A stretch of 64,000 nt of DNA from Prochlorococcus sp. AG-347-L17 (GTDB taxonomy: Bacteria > Cyanobacteriota > Cyanobacteriia > PCC-6307 > Cyanobiaceae), in assembly GCA_003278925.1 (NCBI GenBank), contig QCCN01000001.1, positions 124,001 to 188,000 of the forward strand, read 5' to 3'. This document shows positions 9,076 through 17,732 of this stretch, one piece after another (position 1 is the first letter of the stretch; each line of letters starts with the position of its first letter). The translations under genes and the position numbers were made by a program. The notes below the pieces were generated by a model. The model had not been told where the DNA came from, made no database searches, and saw only the letters and a program-made list of their open reading frames with translations.

Positions 9076-10713
9076 ATGAATCAAGTTCGTGTAATTAATA
9101 TCAATTCTCCTTTTCTAGATCAAAAACCAGGTACCTCTGGATTAAGAAAAAGTACTTTAAAGTTTCAGGAAGAACATTATCTAGAAGTTTTTATCGAAGC
9201 AATCTTACAATCATTTGAAGATTTAAAAGGTTCAACATTAGTAGTTGGTGGTGATGGCAGATATGGCAATATTGAAGCAATAGAAAAAATTGTCCAAATA
9301 TGCATTGCTCATAAAGTTCAAAAGGTTATTGTTCCAAAATACGGTTTTTTATCTACTCCTGCGACATCACATTTAATTAGAAAAGAAAAGGCTGTTGGTG
9401 GCATTATTCTTTCTGCAAGCCATAATCCTGGTGGGATTGATGGCGACTTTGGAGTGAAATTGAATATCTCTAATGGTGGCCCGGCTCCTGAGATAATTAC
9501 TAATAAGATTTTCAAAGCTTCACAATTACTGACTAGTTATAAAATTTGTAAAATTCAATTACCTGATTTTAGTGAATTTGGAACTTATCCTTACGACGAA
9601 ACTACCTTAGAAGTTATTGATGGATTAAGAGATTATTCTAATTTGATGGAGAAAATTTTTGATTTTGATCAAATTAGTGATTTTTTAAAAAAAGACTTCT
9701 CGTTAATCTTTGATGCAATGAATGCAGTTACAGGCCCATATGCAAAAAATATTTTTGTTGAAAAAATGGGTCTTGCACATGATTGTGTCATGAATGGTAA
9801 CCCGTTAAAAGATTTTGGTGGTTTACATCCTGATCCTAATCTCACTTACGCATCCCACTTGGCTGATTTGTTATTAAATAAAAAATCTTATAGTTTTGGT
9901 GCCGCATGCGATGGAGATGGAGATAGGAATATGATTTTAGGTAGTGGATGTTTTGTAAATCCTAGTGATAGCCTTGCAGTTATCACTGCTAACACAAAAT
10001 GTGTTCCTGGTTATAAAGATGGTATTACAGGTGTAGCACGATCCATGCCAACAAGCTCAGCGGTTGATAATGTTGCTCGAGCATTAAATATACCTTGTTT
10101 TGAGACACCTACTGGTTGGAAGTTTTTTGGAAATCTTTTAGATTCTAATTTAATTACTTTATGTGGAGAAGAAAGTTTTGGAACAGGTAGTAATCATGTG
10201 AGAGAGAAAGACGGACTATGGGCAGTTTTGTATTGGTTACAAGTTTTAGCTGAGAAAAAATGTTCGGTAAGTGATTTGATGCAGAATCATTGGGAGCAAT
10301 TTGGTAGGAATTATTATTCAAGGCATGATTATGAGGCAATTCCCTCAAATATTGCTAATCAAATTTTTGACAACCTAACTTCTATGCTCGAAAATTTAAA
10401 AGGAAATAGTTTTGCTGGCCATTTAGTTAAAGTTGCAGATAACTTTTCATATTTAGATCCTGTTGATCATTCCATAAGTGAAAATCAAGGTTTAAGATTG
10501 GTGCTTGATGATAATTCTCGAGTAATTGTTCGCCTTTCCGGAACTGGAACTAAGGGTGCAACATTAAGGCTTTACTTTGAGAAATTTTTTAATCCTCAAC
10601 AGAATCTTTCGTTAAATCCTCAGATTGCTTTGAAACCTCTAATAAATGATTTAGATGCTTTATTAAATATTTCAAAACTTACTCAAATGGAAACTCCTAC
10701 AGTAATTACATAG
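9076..10713 (+). CDS. pgm: Phosphoglucomutase
   Basis: Interconverts glucose-1-phosphate and glucose-6-phosphate, linking the Calvin cycle to glycogen and sugar-nucleotide synthesis. It is an alpha-D-phosphohexomutase of 545 residues. The phosphoserine loop SASHNPGG is at residues 113-120 (Ser115 catalytic) and the Mg2+ loop DGDGDR is at 279-284. The N-terminal KPGTSGLRKS is the usual substrate-loop start of pgm. The C-terminal domain carries RLSGTGTKGATLRLY, the phosphate-binding loop. Length and motifs fit PGM rather than phosphomannomutase or GlmM. It stands 32 bases after a small membrane protein gene and 33 before rarA. Confidence 0.95.
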   Translation: MNQVRVININSPFLDQKPGTSGLRKSTLKFQEEHYLEVFIEAILQSFEDLKGSTLVVGGDGRYGNIEAIEKIVQICIAHKVQKVIVPKYGFLSTPATSHLIRKEKAVGGIILSASHNPGGIDGDFGVKLNISNGGPAPEIITNKIFKASQLLTSYKICKIQLPDFSEFGTYPYDETTLEVIDGLRDYSNLMEKIFDFDQISDFLKKDFSLIFDAMNAVTGPYAKNIFVEKMGLAHDCVMNGNPLKDFGGLHPDPNLTYASHLADLLLNKKSYSFGAACDGDGDRNMILGSGCFVNPSDSLAVITANTKCVPGYKDGITGVARSMPTSSAVDNVARALNIPCFETPTGWKFFGNLLDSNLITLCGEESFGTGSNHVREKDGLWAVLYWLQVLAEKKCSVSDLMQNHWEQFGRNYYSRHDYEAIPSNIANQIFDNLTSMLENLKGNSFAGHLVKVADNFSYLDPVDHSISENQGLRLVLDDNSRVIVRLSGTGTKGATLRLYFEKFFNPQQNLSLNPQIALKPLINDLDALLNISKLTQMETPTVIT

Positions 10714-10746
10714 AATTGAAAGTAATGATTTTTTGATTTTATTTAT

Positions 10747-12036
10747 ATGCATTCAGAAAATTTGTTTACTAATTATTCTCAAATAGAAAATAATGCACCT
10801 TTGGCAGATCAATTAAGACCAAAGAATTTGGTAGATTTTTTTGGTCAACAATCAATTTTGAATGAGAATTCCCTTTTAAGAAGTGCAATATTAAACGATA
10901 AGATTAGTAATTTTATTTTTTCTGGCCCTCCTGGCGTTGGAAAAACTACTCTAATTGAAATTATTTCTTTTAATACGCGTTCAAAATTAATAAAGTTAAA
11001 TGCAGTATTATCAAGTGTTAAAGAATTAAGAAATGAAATCGCTAATGCAAAAGATAGATTAATAAATTCAAAAAGAAAAACAATTTTATTTATTGATGAG
11101 GTTCATAGATTTACATCAGTTCAGCAAGATGCTTTATTACCTTCAATAGAAAATGGAACTATAACTTTTATTGGTGCTACAACTGAGAACCCTTTCTTTG
11201 CTGTTAATAAAGCGCTTGTTAGTAGGTCTCGTATTTTTACATTACTTCCTCTTTCAGAAAATGATTTGCAGAAAATCATACAAAAAGTCATAATTTACTA
11301 TTCTAAAAAAAACGATTCAAAAAAGATTTATTTAACTCAAGATGCTATAAATCATTTAGTTAAATTTTCTGGCGGTGATGCAAGAACATTAATTAATGCG
11401 CTAGAGATGGCCATAGAAACAACTGCTGAAAATGATGCTAAAGAAATCAAGATTAATCTCTCAATAGCAGAGGATGCAATTCAAAAGAAAAATATTGTTT
11501 ACGATAAAAATGGTCAAAACCATTATGATGTAATAAGTGCCTTTATCAAGTCCATAAGAGGTTCTGATCCAGATGCAACTTTATTCTGGCTTGCGAATAT
11601 GCTGGAGGCTGGTGAAGATCCTAATTTTATTTTTAGAAGACTACTTATATCTGCTAGTGAAGATATTGGAATAGCTGATCCTAATGCCATAGTAGTTGTA
11701 CAATCCTGTTGTGATGCTTTTGATAGAGTTGGTTTTCCAGAAGGATTATATTTTTTAACTCAGGCTTCTTTGTATTTAGCTATGTCTCCAAAAAGTAATA
11801 GTACGAAAAGTATTTTTAAAGCAATTGAAACAATTAAATCTATCAATTCTTTTGATGTTCCACTTCATTTAAAAAATAATTCAAATAGTTATGTTAATCC
11901 TCATAATTATCCAGATAAGTGGGTCGCACAAGAATATCTTCCTAAATCTTTACGAGGTTTAAAAATATGGGAACCAAATAATAATGGATGGGAAAAAACT
12001 CAATATGAAGAAATGCTTAAAAGAAAAGAAAACTAA
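10747..12036 (+). CDS. rarA: Replication-associated recombination ATPase RarA (MgsA)
   Basis: AAA+ ATPase related to clamp loaders that acts at stalled replication forks. Walker A GPPGVGKTT is at residues 60-68, Walker B LFIDEVHR at about 114-121 and sensor 1 GATTEN at 143-148. The C-terminal half contains SEDIGIADPNA, a hallmark of RarA/WRNIP1, and ends with the conserved YLPKSLRG and tetramerisation region. The N-terminal LADQLRPKNLVDFFGQ is also typical. Length 429 is normal for the bacterial protein without extra fused domains. Its stop overlaps the convergent phosphopantetheinyl transferase by 4 bases. Confidence 0.93.
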   Translation: MHSENLFTNYSQIENNAPLADQLRPKNLVDFFGQQSILNENSLLRSAILNDKISNFIFSGPPGVGKTTLIEIISFNTRSKLIKLNAVLSSVKELRNEIANAKDRLINSKRKTILFIDEVHRFTSVQQDALLPSIENGTITFIGATTENPFFAVNKALVSRSRIFTLLPLSENDLQKIIQKVIIYYSKKNDSKKIYLTQDAINHLVKFSGGDARTLINALEMAIETTAENDAKEIKINLSIAEDAIQKKNIVYDKNGQNHYDVISAFIKSIRGSDPDATLFWLANMLEAGEDPNFIFRRLLISASEDIGIADPNAIVVVQSCCDAFDRVGFPEGLYFLTQASLYLAMSPKSNSTKSIFKAIETIKSINSFDVPLHLKNNSNSYVNPHNYPDKWVAQEYLPKSLRGLKIWEPNNNGWEKTQYEEMLKRKEN

Positions 12037-12689
12037 AAATTTTTCGAACAACAAATAATCTCAGGACAAAAAGAAGTTTTTTCTTCATAGGCTAAAGCGA
12101 TAGTCCAATTATGGAAGTTAATATGTGAATAATTTAAATGTATGTTTTTCTTCTTATGAATTAACTCTTTTGGCTTTTCAAAAAATTGCCAATGCTTAAT
12201 GTCTTTAGCTAATTTTCCGTGATCCCATTTTATAGCAGCTTCAACTGCACACCATTGATTTAGTATCATATTTTTTGTTAAATCATTATTATGGTTTGAT
12301 TTATTGGTATGAAAAAAATATTTTTCTGCAAATTTTAGATGGTTAAAATCTCTATCCGTTCTCTCAATATCAATCCCTATTTTGCTTTTATGCCAGACTA
12401 TAGTAATGGCATCTTTACAATGACTTAAACTGATATTTCCCATTCCAGACGGCAAACTTGGAGGTTCTCCAGGATTAGCATTAATTGGAATTTCTAGGGG
12501 GTCTAAATCAAAAAGTGTTGAAAGTGATTGCCGTAAATAAGCTCTTGTTTCTAAGAAAATCTTTGATCTTGAATTAGTTAGGTTTTTTGCAGTTTTAATT
12601 TCTTCTAGAGTTGCGACATCTTGCACACCTTTAATCTCATAAAACCAAATTTTTGGTATTTTATATTCATACTCATTTAATAATTTCAA
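12033..12689 (-). CDS. 4'-phosphopantetheinyl transferase (Sfp/HetI type)
   Basis: Moves the phosphopantetheine arm of CoA onto acyl carrier protein. Motifs of the family are clear: NISLSHC near 85-91, GIDIE at 105-109 (Asp107 and Glu109 bind Mg2+) and WCAVEAAIKW at 146-155, where Glu150 and Lys154 correspond to the WxxKEAxxK motif. Length is 218. The start can only be the TTG at 12689: an in-frame stop lies two codons upstream and no ATG occurs in the first 80 codons. That TTG overlaps the ATG of divergent prxQ. This is probably the cell's general ACP-activating enzyme for the fatty acid genes further right. Confidence 0.88.
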   Translation of the reverse strand: MKLLNEYEYKIPKIWFYEIKGVQDVATLEEIKTAKNLTNSRSKIFLETRAYLRQSLSTLFDLDPLEIPINANPGEPPSLPSGMGNISLSHCKDAITIVWHKSKIGIDIERTDRDFNHLKFAEKYFFHTNKSNHNNDLTKNMILNQWCAVEAAIKWDHGKLAKDIKHWQFFEKPKELIHKKKNIHLNYSHINFHNWTIALAYEEKTSFCPEIICCSKNF

Positions 12690-13156
12690 TGGCTCTTAAG
12701 GTTGGTGACAAAGCACCAGAATTTAAATTAAAAGATTCTTTTGAGAAAGAAGTTTCTCTTTGTGATTTTAAAGGTAAAAGAATAATACTATATTTTTATC
12801 CAAAAGATAATACTCCAGGATGTACTAAGGAAGCATGTAATTTTAAAGAGAATTGGGATTTACTCCAAAAAAATAATATTGTTGTGCTTGGTATTAGTAA
12901 AGATAATGCATCCTCTCATCAGAAGTTTATAGAAAAATTCAATTTACCTTTTATTCTTTTAACCGATCCTGAACCTTTTAAAGTTTCTTCTGATTACGAT
13001 AGCTATGGACTGAAGAAATTCATGGGAAAAGAATATATGGGAATGATGAGGAATACTTTTTTAATTGATACTGAAGGTAACATTGAAAAAATTTACTTAA
13101 AGGTAAAAGCAGCAATAATGGCTGATCATATAATTGCAGACCTTGCGTTAAGCTAG
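12689..13156 (+). CDS. prxQ: Peroxiredoxin PrxQ/Bcp
   Basis: Thiol peroxidase that reduces H2O2 and alkyl peroxides with electrons from thioredoxin. I start it at the ATG at 12689 (MALKVGDKAPEF), giving 155 residues, the normal Bcp length; a longer frame to 12653 would add 12 residues of no family match. The peroxidatic Cys45 is in NTPGCTKEAC and the resolving Cys50 sits five residues later, the PrxQ arrangement. No lumen-targeting peptide is seen, so it is cytoplasmic. It is divergent from the phosphopantetheinyl transferase, with touching start codons, and its 3' end overlaps convergent coaX by 9 bases. Confidence 0.93.
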   Translation: MALKVGDKAPEFKLKDSFEKEVSLCDFKGKRIILYFYPKDNTPGCTKEACNFKENWDLLQKNNIVVLGISKDNASSHQKFIEKFNLPFILLTDPEPFKVSSDYDSYGLKKFMGKEYMGMMRNTFLIDTEGNIEKIYLKVKAAIMADHIIADLALS

Positions 13157-13843
13157 TTTTCTTCCTGACAGGTGATGAATAATCATACCCTCCAAAACTA
13201 AATTAGGAGCATTGATAATATTTTCTTTTTGAGTCTTTAGAGATTTTGTGACTAATTTAGAGTCTCCTCCACAGACTATTAAAATATCCTTTGCGGGATT
13301 AAATAAACTATTAATCACGCAAGTGAGAGAGTTGATTACTCCTTTTAAGATTGCTTCTTCTGTATTAATTAAAAAATCTTTGATAGGAATATTATATTTT
13401 TTGGGAACTTTAAGATTTTTTGTATTTTGTTCCATTGATTTTAATTGTGTTAAAAAACCTGGAAGAAGTTGACCTCCAATAATAGATCCATTTGAATTCA
13501 ATTTTGTAATTGATAATATTGTTCCAAAATCTGCAATTAGCAAATCTTTTTTGTAAGGGTTCTCAATAATTTTTAAAGCGGCAATACAGGCAAGAGCTCT
13601 ATCAACTCCAAAATAATCAGGAAGATTTGATAACTGAATATCTTTAGTTTTTATTTCATTTTCTCTTTTCAGCAAAAAATTTGGTTGTTTTCCTACAGAA
13701 GCCCAAATTAATTTATCAAGATCTATATTTTCGGGAACTTTTTGCTCTTTTTTGGTATGGAAGAATTTAGATTGATTTTTAGAATATTTTGCCCAATGAA
13801 GCCTACTATTGCCTACTAATAAAAAATTTATATCTGAGACCAT
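13148..13843 (-). CDS. coaX: Type III pantothenate kinase family (CoaX/Baf), variant active site
   Basis: Family role: phosphorylation of pantothenate, first step of CoA synthesis. The ASKHA fold motifs are visible: GNSRLHW at 11-17, GVDRALA at 79-85, ADFGT at 104-108 and IIGGQLLPG at 121-129. In characterised type III enzymes the first motif is DxGNT/S; here it reads LVGNS, so the first phosphate-binding Asp is replaced by Leu9. The second Asp (Asp105) is kept. Length is 231. It lies between prxQ and cysH, 15 bases from cysH. Family membership is clear; kinase activity is likely but not proven by the sequence. Confidence 0.82.
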   Translation of the reverse strand: MVSDINFLLVGNSRLHWAKYSKNQSKFFHTKKEQKVPENIDLDKLIWASVGKQPNFLLKRENEIKTKDIQLSNLPDYFGVDRALACIAALKIIENPYKKDLLIADFGTILSITKLNSNGSIIGGQLLPGFLTQLKSMEQNTKNLKVPKKYNIPIKDFLINTEEAILKGVINSLTCVINSLFNPAKDILIVCGGDSKLVTKSLKTQKENIINAPNLVLEGMIIHHLSGRKLA

Positions 13844-13858
13844 TATTTTATGATCAAT

Positions 13859-14581
13859 TTAATTATTAGTGTGTATTCCACATTCTTGTTTAATTCCCCC
13901 AAATCTTGTATCTCTGCCCTTTGTCCCAATACCGTCGGGACTGCTTGAATGCCAATCTCCTACAGAAGAATAACCTTTGAAAAAAAGTGGATGGGCAGGT
14001 AAATTATTCTCTTCCATGTAATAAAAAATATCTTTATTTGACCAATTTAATAAAGGTCTTAACGAGAGTCTTTGACGAATTACGTCTAAGAATTTCATTT
14101 TGCTTCTATTATCTGTTTGACTTGATCTAACGCCGCTTGCCCAGCAGAAAATATCATATTTTTCTAGACCATTTTCTAAAGGTTTTATTTTTCTCAATTC
14201 ATGATACTTATCTAAGTCACTTTCTTTATTTGTTGACCAAAGTTTTCCGTATTTGGCCTCCATTCTGGCTGGAGATAATTCACTTTGCAGAACTTCAACT
14301 TCTAAGGATAAATTATCAATAAGTTTCTCAGCGTAATGGTATGTTTCTCGAGGAAGGTAACCTGTATCTATCCAAAATATTTTGATTTTTTTTTGTAGAT
14401 GTAATTTATTGACCATATCTAATAGGACTGAAGACTGTATACCAAAACTTGTTGTAATAGCAAATTGATTATCAAACTTTTCATAACCCCATGCAAGAAT
14501 TTCTTGAGCCTTCATATCTATTAGCTCTTGATTATATTTCCTCAAGTTGGTTTGAATATCTTTTTGGATTTTTTCAATCAT
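13859..14581 (-). CDS. cysH: Phosphoadenylyl-sulfate (PAPS) reductase
   Basis: Reduces PAPS to sulfite with thioredoxin in assimilatory sulfate reduction. The nucleotide-binding loop TSFGIQSSV is at 44-52, the WIDTGYLPRETYHYAE region follows at about 85-100, and the C-terminal catalytic motif ECGIHTNN has Cys234. The CC and CxxC cysteines that hold a 4Fe-4S cluster in APS reductases are absent; only the motif Cys and one in FCWAS are near the active region. It is therefore the PAPS-specific type. Length is 240. It is probably co-transcribed with coaX, which begins 15 bases downstream. Confidence 0.94.
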   Translation of the reverse strand: MIEKIQKDIQTNLRKYNQELIDMKAQEILAWGYEKFDNQFAITTSFGIQSSVLLDMVNKLHLQKKIKIFWIDTGYLPRETYHYAEKLIDNLSLEVEVLQSELSPARMEAKYGKLWSTNKESDLDKYHELRKIKPLENGLEKYDIFCWASGVRSSQTDNRSKMKFLDVIRQRLSLRPLLNWSNKDIFYYMEENNLPAHPLFFKGYSSVGDWHSSSPDGIGTKGRDTRFGGIKQECGIHTNN

Positions 14582-14676
14582 TATTCAGTTTGTTTATGAG
14601 TTTAATTTTATTTCGCTCAATTTAAAAATTATTCGTATAGTTTAATAATACATTTACGCATAACAATATTTCTCTA

Positions 14677-15870
14677 ATGAGATCAATACAAAAACCAATA
14701 GTAATAGTTGGAGCAGGTTTTGCAGGTATGACATTTGCTTTGAATTTAAAAAATCTTAATCCTTCTTTACCGATTCTTGTGGTTGATTCTGAAACTAACT
14801 TTATATTTAAACCTTTAATGTACGAAGTTTTAAGTAAAGAAATAACAAGTTGGGAAGCCAACCCAAAATTTGCAAATATTTTTTCTGATGCCGGTATAAC
14901 TTTTTTAAGAAATTGTTTAACCAAGATTTATTTCAAAGAAAATATTCTTGAATTTAGTGACGATTTAAAGTTAAGTTATCATTATCTTGTTATCTGTACA
15001 GGATCTATTCCAAATAGTTTTTTTATAAAGGGTGTAGATGAAAATTGTTATTTTTTTAATGATGTTAACGATCTAAATAAATTAAATTCTTTTTTAAAAA
15101 AATCACAAGATACTGCGTTGCATAAAAAGTTGTTCATAGTTGGAGGTGGTCCCTCTGGCATCGAGTTAGCATGCAAAATTAAAGATATATTTTCAGATAA
15201 ATTTGAAATTAATGTAATAGAAAAATCAAACGAAATCCTCAATAAAAACAAATTTTTTAATAGAGAACAAGCAGAGAAGGCATTAGAAAAAAGAAAAATA
15301 AACGTTCTTTTGAATTCCATAGTTAAAGAAGTCTCAGAAACTAAGATTAGTATTTCTAATGAGGTTGGAATAACTTCCTTGGATAAAGATATTGTTATTT
15401 GGACTGCAGGTGTTAAACCTAATTTGTCTTACTTAGAAACTGATCAAATAGCAAAAAAATTTGGACGAATTTTAGTTAATAATAATTTGCAAATAGAAAA
15501 ATATAAAAACTGTTTTGCTATTGGCGATATTTCAGTCATTGAAGGAATGGAGGATTTACCTATAACTGCACAGGTCGCTATGCAGGAAGGAAATCATCTG
15601 GCCAATAATTTAGAACTTTTATTTCAAGGAAAGGATCCTTTACCCTTTGAATTTAAAGACAATGGTGAAATGATTAGCTTAGGAATCGGAGAAGCTTCAA
15701 TCTCTGGGCTTGGGGTTACTTTATCTGGGAAATTGGCTTTTGAGGCAAGAAGACTTATATATGCCTCCAAGTTGCCTGATATTACTCAAAGCTTAAAATC
15801 TGCATCTTCATGGATATTCCAAAAAAAATCTATTTTTAAAAAGTTTTTTAAAAAAGATAATTTAAAGTAA
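14677..15870 (+). CDS. ndb: Type II NAD(P)H dehydrogenase (NDH-2)
   Basis: Single-subunit flavoenzyme passing electrons from NADH to the quinone pool without proton pumping. The FAD-binding GAGFAG is at 12-17 and the NADH-binding GGGPSG at about 158-163; IGDISVIEG near residue 286 is the second FAD motif. The C-terminal ~60 residues end in a basic, Phe/Lys-rich tail likely to touch the membrane. Length is 397, normal for NDH-2. It is divergent from cysH, with a 95-base gap, and precedes an ion-transport cluster. In cyanobacteria these enzymes often sense quinone redox state rather than carry the main flux. Confidence 0.88.
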   Translation: MRSIQKPIVIVGAGFAGMTFALNLKNLNPSLPILVVDSETNFIFKPLMYEVLSKEITSWEANPKFANIFSDAGITFLRNCLTKIYFKENILEFSDDLKLSYHYLVICTGSIPNSFFIKGVDENCYFFNDVNDLNKLNSFLKKSQDTALHKKLFIVGGGPSGIELACKIKDIFSDKFEINVIEKSNEILNKNKFFNREQAEKALEKRKINVLLNSIVKEVSETKISISNEVGITSLDKDIVIWTAGVKPNLSYLETDQIAKKFGRILVNNNLQIEKYKNCFAIGDISVIEGMEDLPITAQVAMQEGNHLANNLELLFQGKDPLPFEFKDNGEMISLGIGEASISGLGVTLSGKLAFEARRLIYASKLPDITQSLKSASSWIFQKKSIFKKFFKKDNLK

Positions 15871-15919
15871 ACTTTTTTGAAATATTGTTTTTGGGTATAT
15901 TGAGTTAAATAAGTTTCAT

Positions 15920-17728
15920 ATGAATTTAATTGAAGTAGTTAGTAATAATTTTGATGCGTTTATAACGGTAGTTGTTTTAATAATGTCAATAATTTTGTTT
16001 ATTAAAAATACTATTGCGCCAGAATTGACTGGCTTGTTATGTGTTGGAATATTTATAGCTACAGGGATTCTTTCTCCTGAAAAAGCTTTAGCTGGATTTG
16101 GTAGCCCATCCTTAATTACTCTTATGGGTTTGTTTGCAGTTTCTTCTGCATTATTTAAAAGTGGTGCCTTAGACAGAGTAAGAGAATTGATTGCTTCTGA
16201 AAGTATTAGAACGCCAAGGAAATTAATTTCTTTAATCGCTTTTTTGATTGCTCCAATATCTGGAATTGTACCTAATACGCCAGTGGTAGCATCTTTGTTA
16301 CCCTTAATTGAAGGTTGGTGCGAGCGGAGAAATATATCACCATCAAAAGTTTTATTACCTCTTTCTTTCGCTACTTTACTAGGTGGAACCCTGACATTAT
16401 TGGGTAGCTCAGTAAATCTACTTGTAAGTGATATTAGTCAACAATTAGGTTATGGAGCTTTGGAATTATTTAGTTTGACCTCAATTGGAATTCCTGTATG
16501 GCTTATAGGTTCAACCTATATGATTCTAGTTTCTGATGTGCTTTTGCCAGATAGAGGAAGAGATAAGGAATTTATTAAAAATGGCGATATGAATATATAC
16601 TTTACTGAAGTTACTATTCCCTCTACTTCAGAATTAGTTGGACAATCTGTCAGAAATAGTAGGTTGCAAAGACGATTTGACGTTGATGTTCTGGAATTGC
16701 AACGAAATGGAAAAGTTATTCTTCCTCCTTTAGCTGATAGAAAGATTGAACCGGATGATAGATTGATAATACGCGTAACAAGGGCAGACTTATTTAGGCT
16801 GCAACAGGAACATACCATTTTGTTAGGCGAAAAAAAGACATCTTTCGATGGAGCTAATGTTTTCTCAGATGATGAAGGTATTAAGACTTTTGAAGCCTTG
16901 TTACCAGCTGGCTCAACTTTAGCTGGTGCAAGTTTGAGGGAATTAAGATTTAGGCAGCGTCATAATGCAACAGTTTTGGCACTAAGGAGAGGACAACAAA
17001 CTGTTCAGGAGAGATTAGGCCAAGCTGTTTTAAGGGCTGGAGATGTTTTATTATTGCAAGCGCCGTTAGATTCAATAAGAGGTTTACAAGCTAGTAATGA
17101 TTTGCTTGTTTTAGATCAATTCGAAGACGATTTACCTTTTTTGATAAAAAAACCTATATCGATTGCAATTGCAATAGGAATGTTGATTTTGCCTTCAGTT
17201 TTTAATATTCCATTAGTAGGTTCAGTCCTTTTAGCAGTTATTGCCATGGTGGCTTGTGGATGTTTAAGACCTGCAGAGATACAAAAATCAATTAGATTAG
17301 ACGTCATTTTATTGTTGGGATCTTTATCATGCTTTAGTGTAGCTATGCAAGCCACAGGGTTAGCAGATTTAATTGCAGTCAATCTAAACTTTGCCCTTAA
17401 TGGAATGCCTCTTTATTTTGCACTTGTCGTAATTTTTGTATCGACAGTAATTCTTACACAATTTATAAGTAATGCAGCTTCAGTTGCTTTGATTTTGCCT
17501 GTTGCTATTGAATTCTCAAGTGTTTTAGGCATTTCACCAAGCGCTTTAATAATGCTTGTTTTGTTCGGTGCAAGTCAATCTTTCTTGACCCCAATGGGTT
17601 ATCAAACAAATTTAATGGTTTATGGTCCTGGAAGATATAGATTTTTTGATATCGCAAAATATGGAGCTGGATTAACACTTATAATGTCATTTACAGTGCC
17701 AGCATTGATAATTCTAAATTACGGGTAA
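15920..17728 (+). CDS. SLC13/DASS-type permease with two RCK_C (TrkA-C) domains
   Basis: Membrane transporter of the divalent anion:Na+ symporter superfamily. Hydrophobic helices occupy residues ~1-205 and ~400-602. Between them lie two RCK_C-like domains (~210-300 and ~305-395), each with the pattern LVGQSVRNSRLQRRFDVDVL or LAGASLRELRFRQRHNATVL followed by ADDRLII or AGDVLLL. The transport motifs SNAASVALILP and PNTPVVASLLPLIE are typical. The substrate (sulfate or another anion) cannot be read from sequence. Length 602 matches other cyanobacterial members. A potassium system begins 4 bases later and is probably in the same operon. Confidence 0.85.
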   Translation: MNLIEVVSNNFDAFITVVVLIMSIILFIKNTIAPELTGLLCVGIFIATGILSPEKALAGFGSPSLITLMGLFAVSSALFKSGALDRVRELIASESIRTPRKLISLIAFLIAPISGIVPNTPVVASLLPLIEGWCERRNISPSKVLLPLSFATLLGGTLTLLGSSVNLLVSDISQQLGYGALELFSLTSIGIPVWLIGSTYMILVSDVLLPDRGRDKEFIKNGDMNIYFTEVTIPSTSELVGQSVRNSRLQRRFDVDVLELQRNGKVILPPLADRKIEPDDRLIIRVTRADLFRLQQEHTILLGEKKTSFDGANVFSDDEGIKTFEALLPAGSTLAGASLRELRFRQRHNATVLALRRGQQTVQERLGQAVLRAGDVLLLQAPLDSIRGLQASNDLLVLDQFEDDLPFLIKKPISIAIAIGMLILPSVFNIPLVGSVLLAVIAMVACGCLRPAEIQKSIRLDVILLLGSLSCFSVAMQATGLADLIAVNLNFALNGMPLYFALVVIFVSTVILTQFISNAASVALILPVAIEFSSVLGISPSALIMLVLFGASQSFLTPMGYQTNLMVYGPGRYRFFDIAKYGAGLTLIMSFTVPALIILNYG

Positions 17729-17732
17729 TATC

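Noticed and set aside
14622-14924. Minus-strand ORF of 100 codons over the start of the NDH-2 gene
   Set aside because: It is antisense to conserved NDH-2 sequence including its FAD motif; composition looks like a mirror of the coding strand.
16516-16818. Minus-strand ORF of 100 codons inside the SLC13 permease
   Set aside because: It is an antisense shadow of a well-conserved domain with no recognisable motif.
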